Program-made: the position numbers and the translations under genes | Notes under the pieces: generated by a model | What the model was told of the DNA's origin: nothing | What the model saw: only the letters and a program-made list of their open reading frames with translations | Database searches by the model: none | Part shown: positions 33,530-43,958 of the stretch, in pieces | Layout of the letters: the number at the start of each line of letters is the position of its first letter | Position numbering within the stretch: the first letter of the stretch is position 1 | From: Shinella zoogloeoides | Lineage (GTDB): Bacteria; Pseudomonadota; Alphaproteobacteria; Rhizobiales; Rhizobiaceae | Direction of reading: 5' to 3' | DNA: 64,000 bases | Assembly: GCF_022682305.1 (NCBI RefSeq) | Contig: NZ_CP093530.1 | Location: 1 to 64,000, forward strand

Positions 33530-34231
33530 TTAGATCAGGCCGAGTTCCTTGGCTAAAGCCGTCGCTTGGGCCAACGACGTTACGCCGAGCGCGTTTTTCG
33601 CATTGCGAATGAAGAAGCGGACGTTGCCATAGGTCGTGTTCTCAATGTCGGCGATGTCCCTCGCCGTCTTACCCTCCGAGCACCAGCGAAGGCAGGTCAA
33701 CTCGTTCGCTTTCATCCGAATGCGGGTGACACGCGTCGGGCGCACGCGCATGACTTCCATTCGCGAATGCACCTGGCCAAATGAAGCGGCGGCCATGACC
33801 GGGCTGAAGTCGAGCCCCTCCCCTGCATTCGGTTCATCCGATGCCAAAGTCAGCATCGCCATGCGACCGAAGCCCGTGTTGATCGGAACGGAGATACCGG
33901 AGCGGATACCGAACTCCGACGCCTCGCCGTAGAACGCGCGGCGCTCCTTGGTCATTCCCGGCGTCACCGTATTCGACCAGGCAAATGCTTCAGGGCGGGA
34001 TTTCGCGTTGAGCACCACCGGATCAATGTGTGCAAACTTCTTCTCGAAGTACCGTACCTGCCATTCTTTGGGATAGGTCGAGATCGCGGTCTGGGTCTCC
34101 GCCTGCAGGTTGAGATAGGCGAAGTAGCTGAAACCCGCATCGCTGGTCATCTTCTGGAGGACATCCGCCACCGCGGCATCATCATGCGCAAGCGACATCT
34201 GCTCGGTGAGCCGCACGAACCACTGATTCAA
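33530..34231 (-). CDS. traR: TraR, LuxR-type quorum-sensing activator
   Basis: A 233-aa activator, the same length as Ti TraR when started at TTG 34231, which has GGAGG 7 bases upstream. The N-terminal autoinducer domain shows YFAYLNLQAETQ, EWQVRYFEKKFAHIDPVV and FAWSN with FYGEASEFGIRSGISVP. The C-terminal HTH has LTCLRWCSEGKTARDIADIENTTYGNVRFFIRNA. With acyl-homoserine lactone it would activate tra, trb and possibly rep promoters through the 18-bp palindromes seen here. Confidence 0.93.
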   Translation of the reverse strand: MNQWFVRLTEQMSLAHDDAAVADVLQKMTSDAGFSYFAYLNLQAETQTAISTYPKEWQVRYFEKKFAHIDPVVLNAKSRPEAFAWSNTVTPGMTKERRAFYGEASEFGIRSGISVPINTGFGRMAMLTLASDEPNAGEGLDFSPVMAAASFGQVHSRMEVMRVRPTRVTRIRMKANELTCLRWCSEGKTARDIADIENTTYGNVRFFIRNAKNALGVTSLAQATALAKELGLI

Positions 34232-34434
34232 TCGATACCTCCATCGCTCGAAACGCCGCAACAAAGCTGGTGCGGCTAGTACGCGCGTGTCGCGATTAGC
34301 GGATGCTACAACAACTTGCGGGCGTTAGAAATCGATAGGCGAAAAAAGAAGACATTTCCATGACGCTTTCGTTGCGGCAGGGTTGAAGGTTACGCAAACC
34401 TCACGAACTGTATGGAATGTGTGCAGTTTCCGTA

Positions 34435-35739
34435 CTATCGCGATGCGTAAGCGGCGGGAAAGATAATGTCCTGATCGACGAGGACGTTGAACTTATAGCC
34501 GGGACGGATGCGGATGGTCGGCTGCACGTTGAGGTTCTTCGAAATCGTCTGCTCCGCCACGCGGCCGAAGGATTCCGCGAAGTTGCGCCTTGCTGCATCT
34601 GACGCGGTGTCCTGCGTCGCGAGCGTCGAACTCTCGGGCAAGGACATATCGATCCCGGTCCCGATGATCGCGACGAGCGCGGCCGAGCCGAATGTCCGCC
34701 AGAGGTGGCGATCCACCTTGTCCTTGAACCCGCCATAGCCTTCCGCGTCCGTGCCGGCCATACCGCCGATTTGCAGCGTTGAGCCGTTCGGGAAGATCAG
34801 GTCGGTCCACACGACGAGAACGCGGCTTTGGCCAAAGGACACCTTCGAGTCGTAGCGCCCGAACAGCTTGGCGCCCTGCGGAACGAGAAGCCGGTAGCCC
34901 GTGGCGCTGTCATAGACATTCTGGCTGACCTGCGCGGTGATGCGTCCGGGTAGGTCCGAGTTCAGGCCGGTGATAAGCGTCGCGGGTATGACCGAGCCGC
35001 GTTTCAGCTCGTAGGGCGAGAATTGTGGAACGACGCGGTTGGGCAAATAGCCAAGATCCTTGATGTCCTGATTGAAGAATTCTTCCTTCGAAGTCTGGCC
35101 GTTCTGGTCGACGTTCTGCCCAAGCAGCCCGGACTTCATCGCCGCCGCGTAGAGGTCGGATGTGCCGCTCGGCGCAGTGGCCAGCCGCTGCCCATTTGTT
35201 GTGGCCGTATCGGTGCTGGTGCGTCCGAGATCGGAGATGTCGACCTTCACCGGCGAGTCCAGCGCACCGGCGCGGGCCTGCAAGCGTGCCATACTCTGGC
35301 GATACTTCTCACGGATATATTGCTCTTCCTGCTCGCGCTCCAGGCGCGCCAGCCACTCCTCCCGCGATTCCAGCTTCGGCCGACGCTCTTCCCGTTCGGT
35401 CCGACGAGGCAACTCCGCAGGAACGCTTTTCTCCTCCGCCTGCCGTTCGGCCGCAGGCGTCGGCTGGAAAACCTCGCGCTGTTCCGGCTCGCCGATAATC
35501 CCGTCGGATACGCCTTGCTTGAGCTTGTCGCCATAGGTCGAGGCCGATGTGTTCGAGGCGCTGTCGAGATCGTTGTTGCGCCCGAAAGGCAGGCCGCGCC
35601 AGGAGAGGCCGATCACCACCACGCCAATGAACAGCACGATGAAGATGATCGCCGCGACGATCGGCAACCGATTGAGACGACGCATGCCCTTTTGGTCGTC
35701 GTCCTGAGTGGCCGTTCCGAGCTGAAGCGACTGAACCAT
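34435..35739 (-). CDS. trbI: TrbI, mating-channel protein (VirB10-like)
   Basis: A 434-aa protein. One N-terminal membrane anchor (LPIVAAIIFIVLFIGVVVIG) is followed by a Glu/Arg-rich linker and the VirB10/TrbI domain (GSVIPATLITGLNSDLPGRITAQV and GYRLLVPQGAKLFGRYDSKV). It spans both membranes and links ATPases to the outer-membrane pore. The ATG at 35739 follows AGGAGAAG. It is the last gene of the trb operon. Confidence 0.95.
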   Translation of the reverse strand: MVQSLQLGTATQDDDQKGMRRLNRLPIVAAIIFIVLFIGVVVIGLSWRGLPFGRNNDLDSASNTSASTYGDKLKQGVSDGIIGEPEQREVFQPTPAAERQAEEKSVPAELPRRTEREERRPKLESREEWLARLEREQEEQYIREKYRQSMARLQARAGALDSPVKVDISDLGRTSTDTATTNGQRLATAPSGTSDLYAAAMKSGLLGQNVDQNGQTSKEEFFNQDIKDLGYLPNRVVPQFSPYELKRGSVIPATLITGLNSDLPGRITAQVSQNVYDSATGYRLLVPQGAKLFGRYDSKVSFGQSRVLVVWTDLIFPNGSTLQIGGMAGTDAEGYGGFKDKVDRHLWRTFGSAALVAIIGTGIDMSLPESSTLATQDTASDAARRNFAESFGRVAEQTISKNLNVQPTIRIRPGYKFNVLVDQDIIFPAAYASR

Positions 35740-35749
35740 GATCTTCTCC

Positions 35750-36187
35750 TCAGTTCCGCTGCATGATCGAAAGCGGGCTCGCCGGCGTGGCGCCGCCCGG
35801 AGTCGCCGCATAGGCGCGGCCGAGCGCGACTGTCGGCGTGGACAGGCGGGCGAGCACCTGTCCGTCCATGCTGTCGATCCCGTATTCGAGTTTGATGGGT
35901 CTTGTGCCCTTCTCGACCTGGCTGTCGGTGACGACGGTGAAACCCCAGCCTTTCAACGCCGCCTCGAGCGCGACGGCGAATTCGGACGTGCCCTTGTCCA
36001 TCTTGAGCGTCGTGCTTCCGGCCGGCCCGATCTGCTCGGCAAGGCGGCTCGCCATATCGCCGGCGATGGCGCTGGCGGCAGGACCTGAGATGACGGCCGG
36101 CGCCGAGTTGGTTGAGAGGCCGTCGTCGGCCGTCTGGCAGGCGGAGAGCAGGCCGGCGGCGAGAATGAGGGGAAGCAATCGCTTCAT
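35750..36187 (-). CDS. trbH: TrbH lipoprotein
   Basis: A 145-aa lipoprotein with lipobox [14 protein letters not shown] at its N-terminus. The mature domain contains [10 protein letters not shown] and [16 protein letters not shown]. Position between trbG and trbI and length fit TrbH of the Ti trb operon, thought to be a VirB7-like partner of the channel. Confidence 0.9.
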   Translation of the reverse strand: MKRLLPLILAAGLLSACQTADDGLSTNSAPAVISGPAASAIAGDMASRLAEQIGPAGSTTLKMDKGTSEFAVALEAALKGWGFTVVTDSQVEKGTRPIKLEYGIDSMDGQVLARLSTPTVALGRAYAATPGGATPASPLSIMQRN

Positions 36188-36189
36188 CG

Positions 36190-37002
36190 TTATCCTCCCC
36201 GCCGGATGGTGATCTTCTGCTGTCGCCAGCCGACCCCGGAAACGAGGATCGCCTTGTCGACCGCATAGTCGACGATCATCATGTCATTCTTCATTCTGTA
36301 GTTGACGATCCGGTTCTGGCCGCCGCTGACGACGAACAGCACCGGCGCGTCTTGCCCACCGATCGAACGGGGGAACTGGATGTAGGTCTTCGTGCCGTCC
36401 GAATAGACCCGCTTCGGCTTCCATGCCGCGCTGCCGCTGACAGAGTAGGAGAAGTTCAGCTTGTCGGGCGCGGTGCCAGGGATGCCGCCCGTCTCCAGCC
36501 GGGCATTGATGTCCGCAAGCTTCGTGGAGACGTCCTCCGGATACTCAAAACCGACACGGGCCATGTACTGGCTCGGATGGGACTTGAGCTGCATGTGATA
36601 GGTCCGCCGCGACGTCGTGATGACCATCGACGTGACAAGCCCGGCTTCCGAAGGTTTCACGATCAGGTGGATCGCCTGTCCCCCAGCTGCGCCCGAGGTG
36701 GCTGGCTCGACCTTCCACCGCACAGTGTCGCCCACAAGGACGTCGCGCACGATCTCGCCACCTTGCAATTCGATGTCGCAGACCTGAAGCGGGGAGCAGA
36801 CGACCGACGGCTGGGTTTCCCCGTAGAGGAAGATGACCTTGCCATCCGCGCCCTTGGCGACGAGACCGGGCGTTCCACGCCATTTGCCCGAAATGTTGGT
36901 TCCCCTCACCTCGTTCGTCGTCATGTTTTGCGCGAGTGCGCCGGAGGCGAACACGAGTGCGGCCATGCAGCCGGCGGCCGCGATCGATCCTGATCTGTGC
37001 AT
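36190..37002 (-). CDS. trbG: TrbG, outer-membrane channel protein (VirB9-like)
   Basis: A 270-aa exported protein. The signal peptide ([19 protein letters not shown]) is followed by VirB9/TrbG hallmarks: [42 protein letters not shown] and [18 protein letters not shown]. It forms the outer ring of the type IV channel. It is spaced 2 bp from trbH. Confidence 0.95.
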   Translation of the reverse strand: MHRSGSIAAAGCMAALVFASGALAQNMTTNEVRGTNISGKWRGTPGLVAKGADGKVIFLYGETQPSVVCSPLQVCDIELQGGEIVRDVLVGDTVRWKVEPATSGAAGGQAIHLIVKPSEAGLVTSMVITTSRRTYHMQLKSHPSQYMARVGFEYPEDVSTKLADINARLETGGIPGTAPDKLNFSYSVSGSAAWKPKRVYSDGTKTYIQFPRSIGGQDAPVLFVVSGGQNRIVNYRMKNDMMIVDYAVDKAILVSGVGWRQQKITIRRGG

Positions 37003-37018
37003 TTGATGTTCCCTGCCC

Positions 37019-37681
37019 TTAAAGCTGTGCTGTCCAGTCGAAGTCTTGGACGTAGAGACCGATGGGGTTGAGCCGGATGGTCGACTCGTCCTGGGGCGCC
37101 GTTAGCGAGACCGTGGCAATGCCGCGGAAACGCCGTGTTCCGGTTTCCTTGCCCTTCCGGTCGCGCTCATATTCCGTCCAGTCGACCTGATAGGTCTGGT
37201 TGGAGAGCGCCACGATGTTGTTGACCTCGATCGCGACCGTCGAGGTCTTCGCTTTCTCGAACGGCGAGTTTCCCCGAAACCAGGAATTGATCTTCTGGGT
37301 CGAGGGGTCGGATGTCCGAAGCAGCGCATAGGTCCGGTCGATATATTGCTTCTGCACGACGGCATCCGGCGTGATGGATCGGAAGCTGGTCACGAAGTTG
37401 CCGAGCGTCGCGCGCACGACGCGGGCATCGGCGTATTCGATCTGCTCGGGAAAGCCGACCGTGACGGAGGTGCCGAGTTTGTCGACCTCGACGATATAGG
37501 GCACCAACTTGACCTGAGTGCTCAGATACATGGCATAGCTGAAGCCGATCACGGCCATGGTCAGGCCGAGAATGCCGACGATGCGCCAGGCCCGCGCCGA
37601 CTGGACGTAGGAGCCGTATCGCTCGGACCATTCCTGACGCGCGGCGAGATAAGGGTTTTCAGGGGCGCGATCTGCTGCCAT
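37019..37681 (-). CDS. trbF: TrbF (VirB8-like)
   Basis: A 220-aa inner-membrane protein with one membrane segment ([19 protein letters not shown]) and a VirB8-type periplasmic domain ([52 protein letters not shown]). It nucleates channel assembly. Between trbL and trbG as in Ti plasmids. Confidence 0.94.
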   Translation of the reverse strand: MAADRAPENPYLAARQEWSERYGSYVQSARAWRIVGILGLTMAVIGFSYAMYLSTQVKLVPYIVEVDKLGTSVTVGFPEQIEYADARVVRATLGNFVTSFRSITPDAVVQKQYIDRTYALLRTSDPSTQKINSWFRGNSPFEKAKTSTVAIEVNNIVALSNQTYQVDWTEYERDRKGKETGTRRFRGIATVSLTAPQDESTIRLNPIGLYVQDFDWTAQL

Positions 37682-37698
37682 CGATCAATCTCTTCTTC

Positions 37699-38880
37699 TT
37701 ATGGTTTGTCGTTGCGTTCGGGGAACGGTTTTGTGCCGCTGCTGCCGCCACGTTTCTCGTCGAGCTTGGCGTTCGCAAGGCCGAGGATCGAGCCGGCATA
37801 GGCGCCAGGCGAACCAATCGCCTTTTCCTTGGCGGCCGAGCCGGCAGCTTTCGCGCCCGAACCGATACCAGCGCCGACGCCACGAGCTGCTGCGCCGGCG
37901 ATGGACGAGCCTGCGGCGCGGGCGGCCTGGGCCGCCGCAAAGCCTGCGCCAGCCGCACCGGCTGCGAGGAATCCTGCACCGGCGGCGAAGGACGCGGCCT
38001 GCCCTCCGTGGCGGATGGTTTCCATTCCTCCCGTCACCGAGGCGCCCTGCACGACGCCCTGCATGATGTTCGGCACGTACATTGCGATGATGAACACCAC
38101 GACCGAAATGCCCGCGATCGCGAGCGTCGTGATGAACTGATCGCTCTCGGCGGTTGGCGCCTGCGCCAATCCGATGAGAACCTCCGAGCCGATCCGCGAG
38201 ATCATCACGAGCGCCATCAGCTTCATCCCGACCCCGAAGGCGTAGACGAGATAGCGAATGGCGAAGTCCTTCGTGAACGATGACCCGCCAAGACCCAGCA
38301 TGATCATGCCGGCGAGCAGGCCGACATACATTTCCACCATGACGCTGACGAAGATCGCCGCCACCAGCGAGAAGCAGATGACGACGATGCCCATGGCAAG
38401 CACAGCGGCGATCGCGAGCGCATTGTCTTCGAAGACACCGAATTGGGCCTGCTGCGACATCTGCGATGCAACCCGGATGCCGGCGTCGAACACTTCCGCC
38501 GGCGAGGCCGAGCCACCGCCGGAGCCAATCTGGAAAAGGCTGTCCACAACAGCGCGCGCGAACGTCGGTCCCTGATCGAGAACGAACGCGAAGAAGCCAA
38601 TGAACATGATGCGGCGGACCAGTTCGGCAAACCAGCTGTCGAGCGACGCCGCCTGGATCGCGAGCCACACCGCGGCGATGCCAATCTCGATTCCGGCCAA
38701 GATCCAGAACAGGGATCGCGCCGCATCCATGATCGTGGTCTCCCACCCCTTTGCAGCCGATGAGACCTGGTTTTCCAGCTCGGTCAGCACCTGGCCCTGT
38801 TGTGCAAAGGCCGGCGCGGCAAGCGCGAAGCACAACAGGGCCGTGATGACGGCGGTGCGCTCAAGATCGGCTTTCACCAT
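37699..38880 (-). CDS. trbL: TrbL (VirB6-like)
   Basis: A 393-aa polytopic inner-membrane protein with a signal-like start (VITALLCFALAAPAFAQ), at least six hydrophobic segments in residues 50-270 and an Ala/Gly-rich C-terminal tail. The VirB6-type core includes WETTIMDAARSLFWILAGIE. The ATG at 38880 is used, with GGCAGGAG upstream. The long upstream frame overlaps trbK and trbJ and is rejected. It overlaps trbK by 7 bp. Confidence 0.93.
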   Translation of the reverse strand: MVKADLERTAVITALLCFALAAPAFAQQGQVLTELENQVSSAAKGWETTIMDAARSLFWILAGIEIGIAAVWLAIQAASLDSWFAELVRRIMFIGFFAFVLDQGPTFARAVVDSLFQIGSGGGSASPAEVFDAGIRVASQMSQQAQFGVFEDNALAIAAVLAMGIVVICFSLVAAIFVSVMVEMYVGLLAGMIMLGLGGSSFTKDFAIRYLVYAFGVGMKLMALVMISRIGSEVLIGLAQAPTAESDQFITTLAIAGISVVVFIIAMYVPNIMQGVVQGASVTGGMETIRHGGQAASFAAGAGFLAAGAAGAGFAAAQAARAAGSSIAGAAARGVGAGIGSGAKAAGSAAKEKAIGSPGAYAGSILGLANAKLDEKRGGSSGTKPFPERNDKP

Positions 38881-39080
38881 CGCGGACGCATCTCCTGCCC
38901 TTTTTCGATCGGCGGCAATTCCTTGCCGGAACCGAAGAATTTTTCGCGTGCGGCCCGCTGCTCCTCCGACATCGCTGGCTTGCTCGTGTCGCCGGTCTTG
39001 AGGATGAGAACCGTAGCTGCGACCGATAGAGCTGCGGCCGCCGCCACAGAGCCGATGAATATGACGAGGGACCGGTTCAC
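38874..39080 (-). CDS. trbK: TrbK, entry-exclusion protein
   Basis: A 68-aa protein with an N-terminal membrane segment (LVIFIGSVAAAAALSVAATVLI) and a short charged domain (SEEQRAAREKFFG). TrbK in Ti plasmids gives entry exclusion against related plasmids. Unlike RP4 TrbK it has no lipobox Cys. Its C-terminal tail KGQEMRPRW closely resembles the tail of TrbJ (EGQKMEPRW), encoded directly upstream. Confidence 0.9.
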   Translation of the reverse strand: MNRSLVIFIGSVAAAAALSVAATVLILKTGDTSKPAMSEEQRAAREKFFGSGKELPPIEKGQEMRPRW

Positions 39081-39880
39081 CAGCGCGGCTCCATCTTCTG
39101 ACCTTCTGGAATGGACTTGACCTCGGCGTTGAAGAACCGGTCACGTCGTACCTGCGCGAGATCCTTGTCGGACTGCTCGGTCTGAAGCCAGGTGCCCATC
39201 ATCGTCATCTGCTGGGAAACGAGGCCACGCAGCTTCTGCATCTGATCGACCTGCTGCGCCGCGATCTGATGGCCGACCTGCAGGGCCTTCATCTGGCCGT
39301 CGGCGCTCTCGGACATGCCGCGCAGCTCCTTCATCGTGCTTTCCTCGCTGTCGAACTGGTCGGCGGTCAGGCTGGCAGCACTGAGCGTGCCGGCGATGGT
39401 GCCGCGGTTCGTGTCGGACCAGTTCTGGTAGGCCGTGGCGAAGCTTTCCTTGTTCGGGAGATTGTCCTTCAGGTCGGCATAGCTCTTGAAACGCTGCTGG
39501 AGGACGTCGTCGGCATTGCCCATCGAGAAGGCGATGCCCTCCCCCTGCCTGACGACATCGCGGAGCTGTCCTAGATCCTGCTCCACCTGTCCCCAGATGT
39601 GGTCCGGAAGCTGCGCGGTGTTCTGCAGCATGTTGTCGTACATCTTCAACTGGTTCTGGATCTGCTCGGCGAGCTGGCTGATCTGCGTCAGCTGGTTCTC
39701 GACCTGCACGCCCGAGCTTTCCAGCAGCTTGATCAGTTCCGCGTTGTTGGCGAGCTGGGTCAACTCCGTCGCCTCGCCGGTGGCCGCGCCGGAAAGCGCC
39801 GGTGTGGCTGTGCCGAAGGTGATTGCGGCGGCGACGAGCGCGCGGGCGAGCTTACGTTTTGCTGGGGACGTCGATGGCAT
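39077..39880 (-). CDS. trbJ: TrbJ (VirB5-like)
   Basis: A 267-aa exported protein. The signal peptide (ARALVAAAITFGTATPALSG) is followed by a long helical coiled-coil-rich domain (LTQISQLAEQIQNQLKMYDN, DHIWGQVEQDLGQLRDVV). It resembles VirB5/TrbJ, a minor pilus component. The ATG at 39880 has GAGGAG upstream and overlaps trbE by 29 bp. It overlaps trbK by 4 bp. Confidence 0.93.
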   Translation of the reverse strand: MPSTSPAKRKLARALVAAAITFGTATPALSGAATGEATELTQLANNAELIKLLESSGVQVENQLTQISQLAEQIQNQLKMYDNMLQNTAQLPDHIWGQVEQDLGQLRDVVRQGEGIAFSMGNADDVLQQRFKSYADLKDNLPNKESFATAYQNWSDTNRGTIAGTLSAASLTADQFDSEESTMKELRGMSESADGQMKALQVGHQIAAQQVDQMQKLRGLVSQQMTMMGTWLQTEQSDKDLAQVRRDRFFNAEVKSIPEGQKMEPRW

Positions 39881-42305
39881 CGGAAACTCCTCTCGATTGA
39901 AGCCAATGGGCCGGCCATTCCTGGCCATGCTCGGATTTCAGGGCGCGGATACGCTTCAGGTCATCCTTGCCGGAGGCGCCGACGAAACTCAGCGCGACAG
40001 GTCCGAGCGACATATCGAACAGCCTGCGGCCGTCCGGGGTGGCGACGTAGTATTCGCGCTTCGGGATGGCGGTGGAGACGATTTCGATCTGCCGCTCGTT
40101 GAAGCCGATCCGCTCGTAGAATTCCCGCGTGCCCGGCTCGCGCGCCGCGCCGTTCGGCAAGCAGATCTTGGTTGGGCAGGATTCCTTCAGCACATCGATG
40201 ATGCCGGAACGCTCCGCGTCCGAGATCGACTGCGTGGCCAGGACCACGGCGCAGTTGGCCTTGCGCAGCACCTTGAGCCATTCGCGGATCTTTGACCGGA
40301 AGACCGGATGGCCGAGCATCAGCCATGCTTCGTCCAGAACAATAAGGCTCGGCGCACCATCGAGACGCTTCTCGATGCGGCGGAAGAGATAAGTCAGCAC
40401 CGGGACCAGGCTGCGTTCGCCCATATTCATGAGCTGCTCGATCTCGAAGCACTGGAACCCACCGAGCGTAAGCCCGTCCCGCTCGGCATCGAGGAGTTGC
40501 CCCATCGGTCCGTCCACCGTGTAGTGGTGCAGAGCATCCTTGATCTCCCGCATCTGAACGCCCGACACGAAGTCGGAGAGTGAGCGGCCGGGAGCATTGG
40601 CCATCAGCCCGATCTGTCGCGAAATCGCATTGCGGTGGTCCGGTGTGATCGTCACGCCTTGCAGGGCGACGAGCGTTTCGATCCACTCGCTTGCCCAGGC
40701 CCGGTCTCCGTCCGTCGCGAGGTCCGAGAGCGGGCAGAACGCGAGCGCCCTCCCCTCCTCAGCGTCGCCCCCGATCTCGTAATGATCGCCCCCGGCGGCA
40801 AGCGTCAGCGGATAGAGTGAATTGCCCTTGTCGAACGCGAAGATTTGCGCGCGCTCGTAGCGGCGGAACTGCGCCGCGATCAGCGCGAGCAAGGTTGACT
40901 TGCCGGAGCCGGTCGGGCCGAAGATCAGCGTGTGCCCGACGTCGTCGACATGGAGATTGAGGCGGAACGGTGTGGAACCGCTGGCAACCTGCATCAACGG
41001 CGGCGAGCCTTCCTGATAGAACGGGCAAGGCGCCACCGGGCTTCCGGACCAGACCGAGTTGAGCGGGACGAGGTCCGCGAGATTGCTGGTATTGATCAGC
41101 GGCTCGCGGACATTGCAGAACCAGTTGCCCGGCAGGCTGCCGAGATAGGCGTCGGTGGCGTTAAGGCCCTCGATGCGGGCGCCGAAGCCCTCGGCCTGCA
41201 CGAGACGGCGGATCGCTTCGGCCTTCTCCTGAAGCGCTTCGCGGTCATGATCGAAGAGGATCACGACCGGCGTATAGTAGCCATAGGCGACCAGCTGGGA
41301 CGATGCCTGTGCGATCGCGTCCTCGGTCTCGGCCACCATGGTCAGCGCATCCTGGTCGACTGACCGGCTTTGCGTCTGAAATAGCTGGTCGAAGAACGGA
41401 CGGACCTTCTGCTGCCACTTCTTCCTGGTCCGCTCGAGCTTTTGGCGCGCCTCCTCTGCATCGAGGAAAATGAAACGCGACGACCAGCGATAGGTCAGCG
41501 GCATCAGGTCAAGGCTGTTGAGGATGCCCGGCCAGCTCTCGGCCGGCAGGCCGTCGATCGCGACGACGCCGAGGAATGTGTTTTCGACTTTCGGGGTCAG
41601 GCCGTGTTGAAGTTCGGCCGTTGCGATCCAGTCGAGATACATCGGCACATCCGGTAGACGGATCGGATGGTTCTCGCCGGTGATGCAGAAGCGCACGAAC
41701 TGGAGCAACTCGTCATATCGCGCGACGCGCTCCCCTCCCCGCTCGACGGTCTCGCGCGTCTCCATGCGCCGGATCGAAAGAGTGTTGCCGAGATATTGCT
41801 CGATCTCCCGAATCGCGTTCTTGAAGATGAAGAGGACCGTGTCCGCATAGGATTTCTTGCGGCTCTCTTCATCCGAATAGACGTATTTGCTAAGCGCGCT
41901 CTTCTTCGATTCGAGCGGACGATAAGTCAGCACGAGTGCATGGCGGCTCTCGAAATGCCCTTGCTCCCGCTCGAAATGCGCGCGGCGTTCTGCATCGATG
42001 GCGCGGGTGACTGGGTCCGGGAAGAAGCAGCGGGTCTGTGACGGGTAGTCGACGGTCGGGATGCGAACGGCCTCGACCTGGATCATCCAACCCGTGCCGA
42101 GCCGCGACAGGATGGCGTTGATCTGGCGCGACAGCTCGTTGCGTTCGAGATCCGTCGCGCTTTCGGCGTCCGGACCTGCAAAGTACCAGCCGGCCATGAG
42201 GCTGCCATCCTTCAGGAGGAGCACCCCATTGTCGACTAGGCCGGCGTAGGGAACGAGATCCGCGAAGGATGGGCCGGTGGCGCGGAAGCGGCGGAGAGCA
42301 ACCAT
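39852..42305 (-). CDS. trbE: TrbE, transfer ATPase (VirB4-like)
   Basis: An 817-aa CagE/VirB4-family ATPase. The N-terminal conserved domain begins VALRRFRATGPSFADLVPYAG. The Walker A motif is FGPTGSGKSTLL around residue 455, and Walker B is PSLIVLDEAWLMLG. It energises pilus assembly and substrate passage. The second of two tandem ATGs (42305) has the better spacing from GGGAGGAG. Confidence 0.95.
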   Translation of the reverse strand: MVALRRFRATGPSFADLVPYAGLVDNGVLLLKDGSLMAGWYFAGPDAESATDLERNELSRQINAILSRLGTGWMIQVEAVRIPTVDYPSQTRCFFPDPVTRAIDAERRAHFEREQGHFESRHALVLTYRPLESKKSALSKYVYSDEESRKKSYADTVLFIFKNAIREIEQYLGNTLSIRRMETRETVERGGERVARYDELLQFVRFCITGENHPIRLPDVPMYLDWIATAELQHGLTPKVENTFLGVVAIDGLPAESWPGILNSLDLMPLTYRWSSRFIFLDAEEARQKLERTRKKWQQKVRPFFDQLFQTQSRSVDQDALTMVAETEDAIAQASSQLVAYGYYTPVVILFDHDREALQEKAEAIRRLVQAEGFGARIEGLNATDAYLGSLPGNWFCNVREPLINTSNLADLVPLNSVWSGSPVAPCPFYQEGSPPLMQVASGSTPFRLNLHVDDVGHTLIFGPTGSGKSTLLALIAAQFRRYERAQIFAFDKGNSLYPLTLAAGGDHYEIGGDAEEGRALAFCPLSDLATDGDRAWASEWIETLVALQGVTITPDHRNAISRQIGLMANAPGRSLSDFVSGVQMREIKDALHHYTVDGPMGQLLDAERDGLTLGGFQCFEIEQLMNMGERSLVPVLTYLFRRIEKRLDGAPSLIVLDEAWLMLGHPVFRSKIREWLKVLRKANCAVVLATQSISDAERSGIIDVLKESCPTKICLPNGAAREPGTREFYERIGFNERQIEIVSTAIPKREYYVATPDGRRLFDMSLGPVALSFVGASGKDDLKRIRALKSEHGQEWPAHWLQSRGVSDAIDVPSKT

Positions 42306-42315
42306 CATCTCCTCC

Positions 42316-42615
42316 CTAGTACCGGCGCCAGGGCGAGGTCGTCGCCTTGTAGGTGTGCCTGTAGGAGACATGGCGGATATAGACCTTCCGCATCATCGGG
42401 TCAGCCTTGGCCATCATGCGCAGGATTCCGACGATGACGACCCAGACGGCGATGCCGAACAGCGCCGAATAGACCGTCAGGACGACGAAAATCAGGATGA
42501 CGGCCGCGAGCCCGGTGATCAGCACCAGCTCCCGGTCCGCACCCATCAGAAGGTTCGGCCGGGACAGGGCGCGATGAATGCGATTGCGCTGCAGGCCGGA
42601 AAAGGACTCAGCCAT
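42316..42615 (-). CDS. trbD: TrbD (VirB3-like)
   Basis: A 99-aa inner-membrane protein with a double hydrophobic segment ([20 protein letters not shown] then [15 protein letters not shown]). Motifs [17 protein letters not shown] and [14 protein letters not shown] match TrbD. It overlaps trbC by 8 bp and precedes trbE by 10 bp. Confidence 0.93.
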   Translation of the reverse strand: MAESFSGLQRNRIHRALSRPNLLMGADRELVLITGLAAVILIFVVLTVYSALFGIAVWVVIVGILRMMAKADPMMRKVYIRHVSYRHTYKATTSPWRRY

Positions 42616-42994
42616 GAGCCCCCTCCCCTCCTCCGGAAACCGGGCTCACGTCCAAACAAGCCTCGATTGGTCCGATCGAGGCGCCGGTCGCTCCGAACAG
42701 GCCGACGATCTGTGTCGCCCCGAGAAGAAGGCCGGCAACGAGGACGACGTACACCAGCCGCCGCGCGAAATCGTTCAACTCGCCGCCGAAGATCAGCATA
42801 CCTCCGGCGATGGCGACCGCGGCGAGAGCGATATAGCCGGCGACAGGTCCAGTGATCGATTCCTGAATCTGTTCGAGCGGTCCCTCCCAGGGCAGGCCAC
42901 CGCCGCCGGAGCCGGCAAGTGCCGGCGTAGCGAGCACCATCGCGCCGATTGCGATGAAGCAGCCAAGGGTAAAGGGGTTCCGGTTACGCTGCAT
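42608..42994 (-). CDS. trbC: TrbC, pilin (VirB2-like)
   Basis: A 128-aa prepilin with a long signal sequence ([19 protein letters not shown]) and two hydrophobic helices ([39 protein letters not shown]). TrbC is processed, probably by TraF, into the conjugative pilin. The start at 42994 is preceded by GAGGAAG and overlaps trbB by 11 bp. Upstream starts are less likely. Confidence 0.92.
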   Translation of the reverse strand: MQRNRNPFTLGCFIAIGAMVLATPALAGSGGGGLPWEGPLEQIQESITGPVAGYIALAAVAIAGGMLIFGGELNDFARRLVYVVLVAGLLLGATQIVGLFGATGASIGPIEACLDVSPVSGGGEGAHG

Positions 42995-43955
42995 CGCGCT
43001 CTTCCTCTGCATATGGTTCGGTGTGGTATTGGCCGCCGGCGAAGCGGCTGACATGAAGGATTTCCGTCACGCGCCTGCCTTTCGGGACGCGCTCGATGAA
43101 GATGATGAGGTCGACCGCATCGCCGATGACGGCTTGCATCGGCTGCTGGCTGGCTTCGGCCGTGAGCTGCTCCAGGCGTTGCAGCGCCGAACGCGCCGAA
43201 TTAGCGTGTATCGTGGCGATGCCGCCCGGATGTCCGGTGTTCCACGCCTTCAGCAATGTCAGCGCCGCGCCGTCACGCACCTCGCCGACGATGATGCGAT
43301 CCGGTCGGAGGCGCATTGTGCTCTTCAGCAAACGCGACATATCGACGGTATCGCTGGTGTGCAGGCACACGGCGTTCACCGCCGCGCATTGAATCTCGGC
43401 CGTGTCTTCGAGAATGACGAGCCGATCTTCGGGCGCATGCTCGACGATCTCCGCAAGGATCGCGTTCGTCAGCGTCGTCTTGCCCGAGCCGGTTCCGCCC
43501 GCCACCACGATGTTGAGCTTCGACTCGACGGCATTCCGGATCACCGACGCCTGCATCGGCGTCATGGTCTTCGACCGGATGTAGTCATCCAGTGGGATGA
43601 GCTGCGATGCGCGCCGGCGGATGGTGAAGGATGGTCCCACCACCACCGGCGGCAATAGCCCCTCGAAACGGTGCCCACCGATGGGAAGCTCGCCCGAGAC
43701 AATAGGGTTGTCCTCGTCCACTTCCGATTTCAGGACATGCGCAACACTCCCGATGACCGTCTCGGCGGCAGCGCGCGTCATCTCGCCGGCGGCGGCGATG
43801 CCGTGGCCGAGGCGCTCGATGAAGAGCTTTCCATCCGGGTTGAGCATGATTTCGACGACACTCGGATCATCGAGAGCGATGCAGAGATGGTCGCCGAGCG
43901 CGTTTTCCAGCTTGGAGATCAGGCGGGGAAGCGAGTGGTGGTGATGGGACGTCAT
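42984..43955 (-). CDS. trbB: TrbB, secretion ATPase (VirB11-like)
   Basis: A 323-aa hexameric traffic ATPase. Walker A GGTGSGKT at residues 153-160, Asp box [11 protein letters not shown], Walker [11 protein letters not shown] and His box [10 protein letters not shown] are all present. First structural gene of the trb operon, 3 bp after the traI stop. Confidence 0.96.
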   Translation of the reverse strand: MTSHHHHSLPRLISKLENALGDHLCIALDDPSVVEIMLNPDGKLFIERLGHGIAAAGEMTRAAAETVIGSVAHVLKSEVDEDNPIVSGELPIGGHRFEGLLPPVVVGPSFTIRRRASQLIPLDDYIRSKTMTPMQASVIRNAVESKLNIVVAGGTGSGKTTLTNAILAEIVEHAPEDRLVILEDTAEIQCAAVNAVCLHTSDTVDMSRLLKSTMRLRPDRIIVGEVRDGAALTLLKAWNTGHPGGIATIHANSARSALQRLEQLTAEASQQPMQAVIGDAVDLIIFIERVPKGRRVTEILHVSRFAGGQYHTEPYAEEERDAA

Positions 43956-43958
43956 CGC

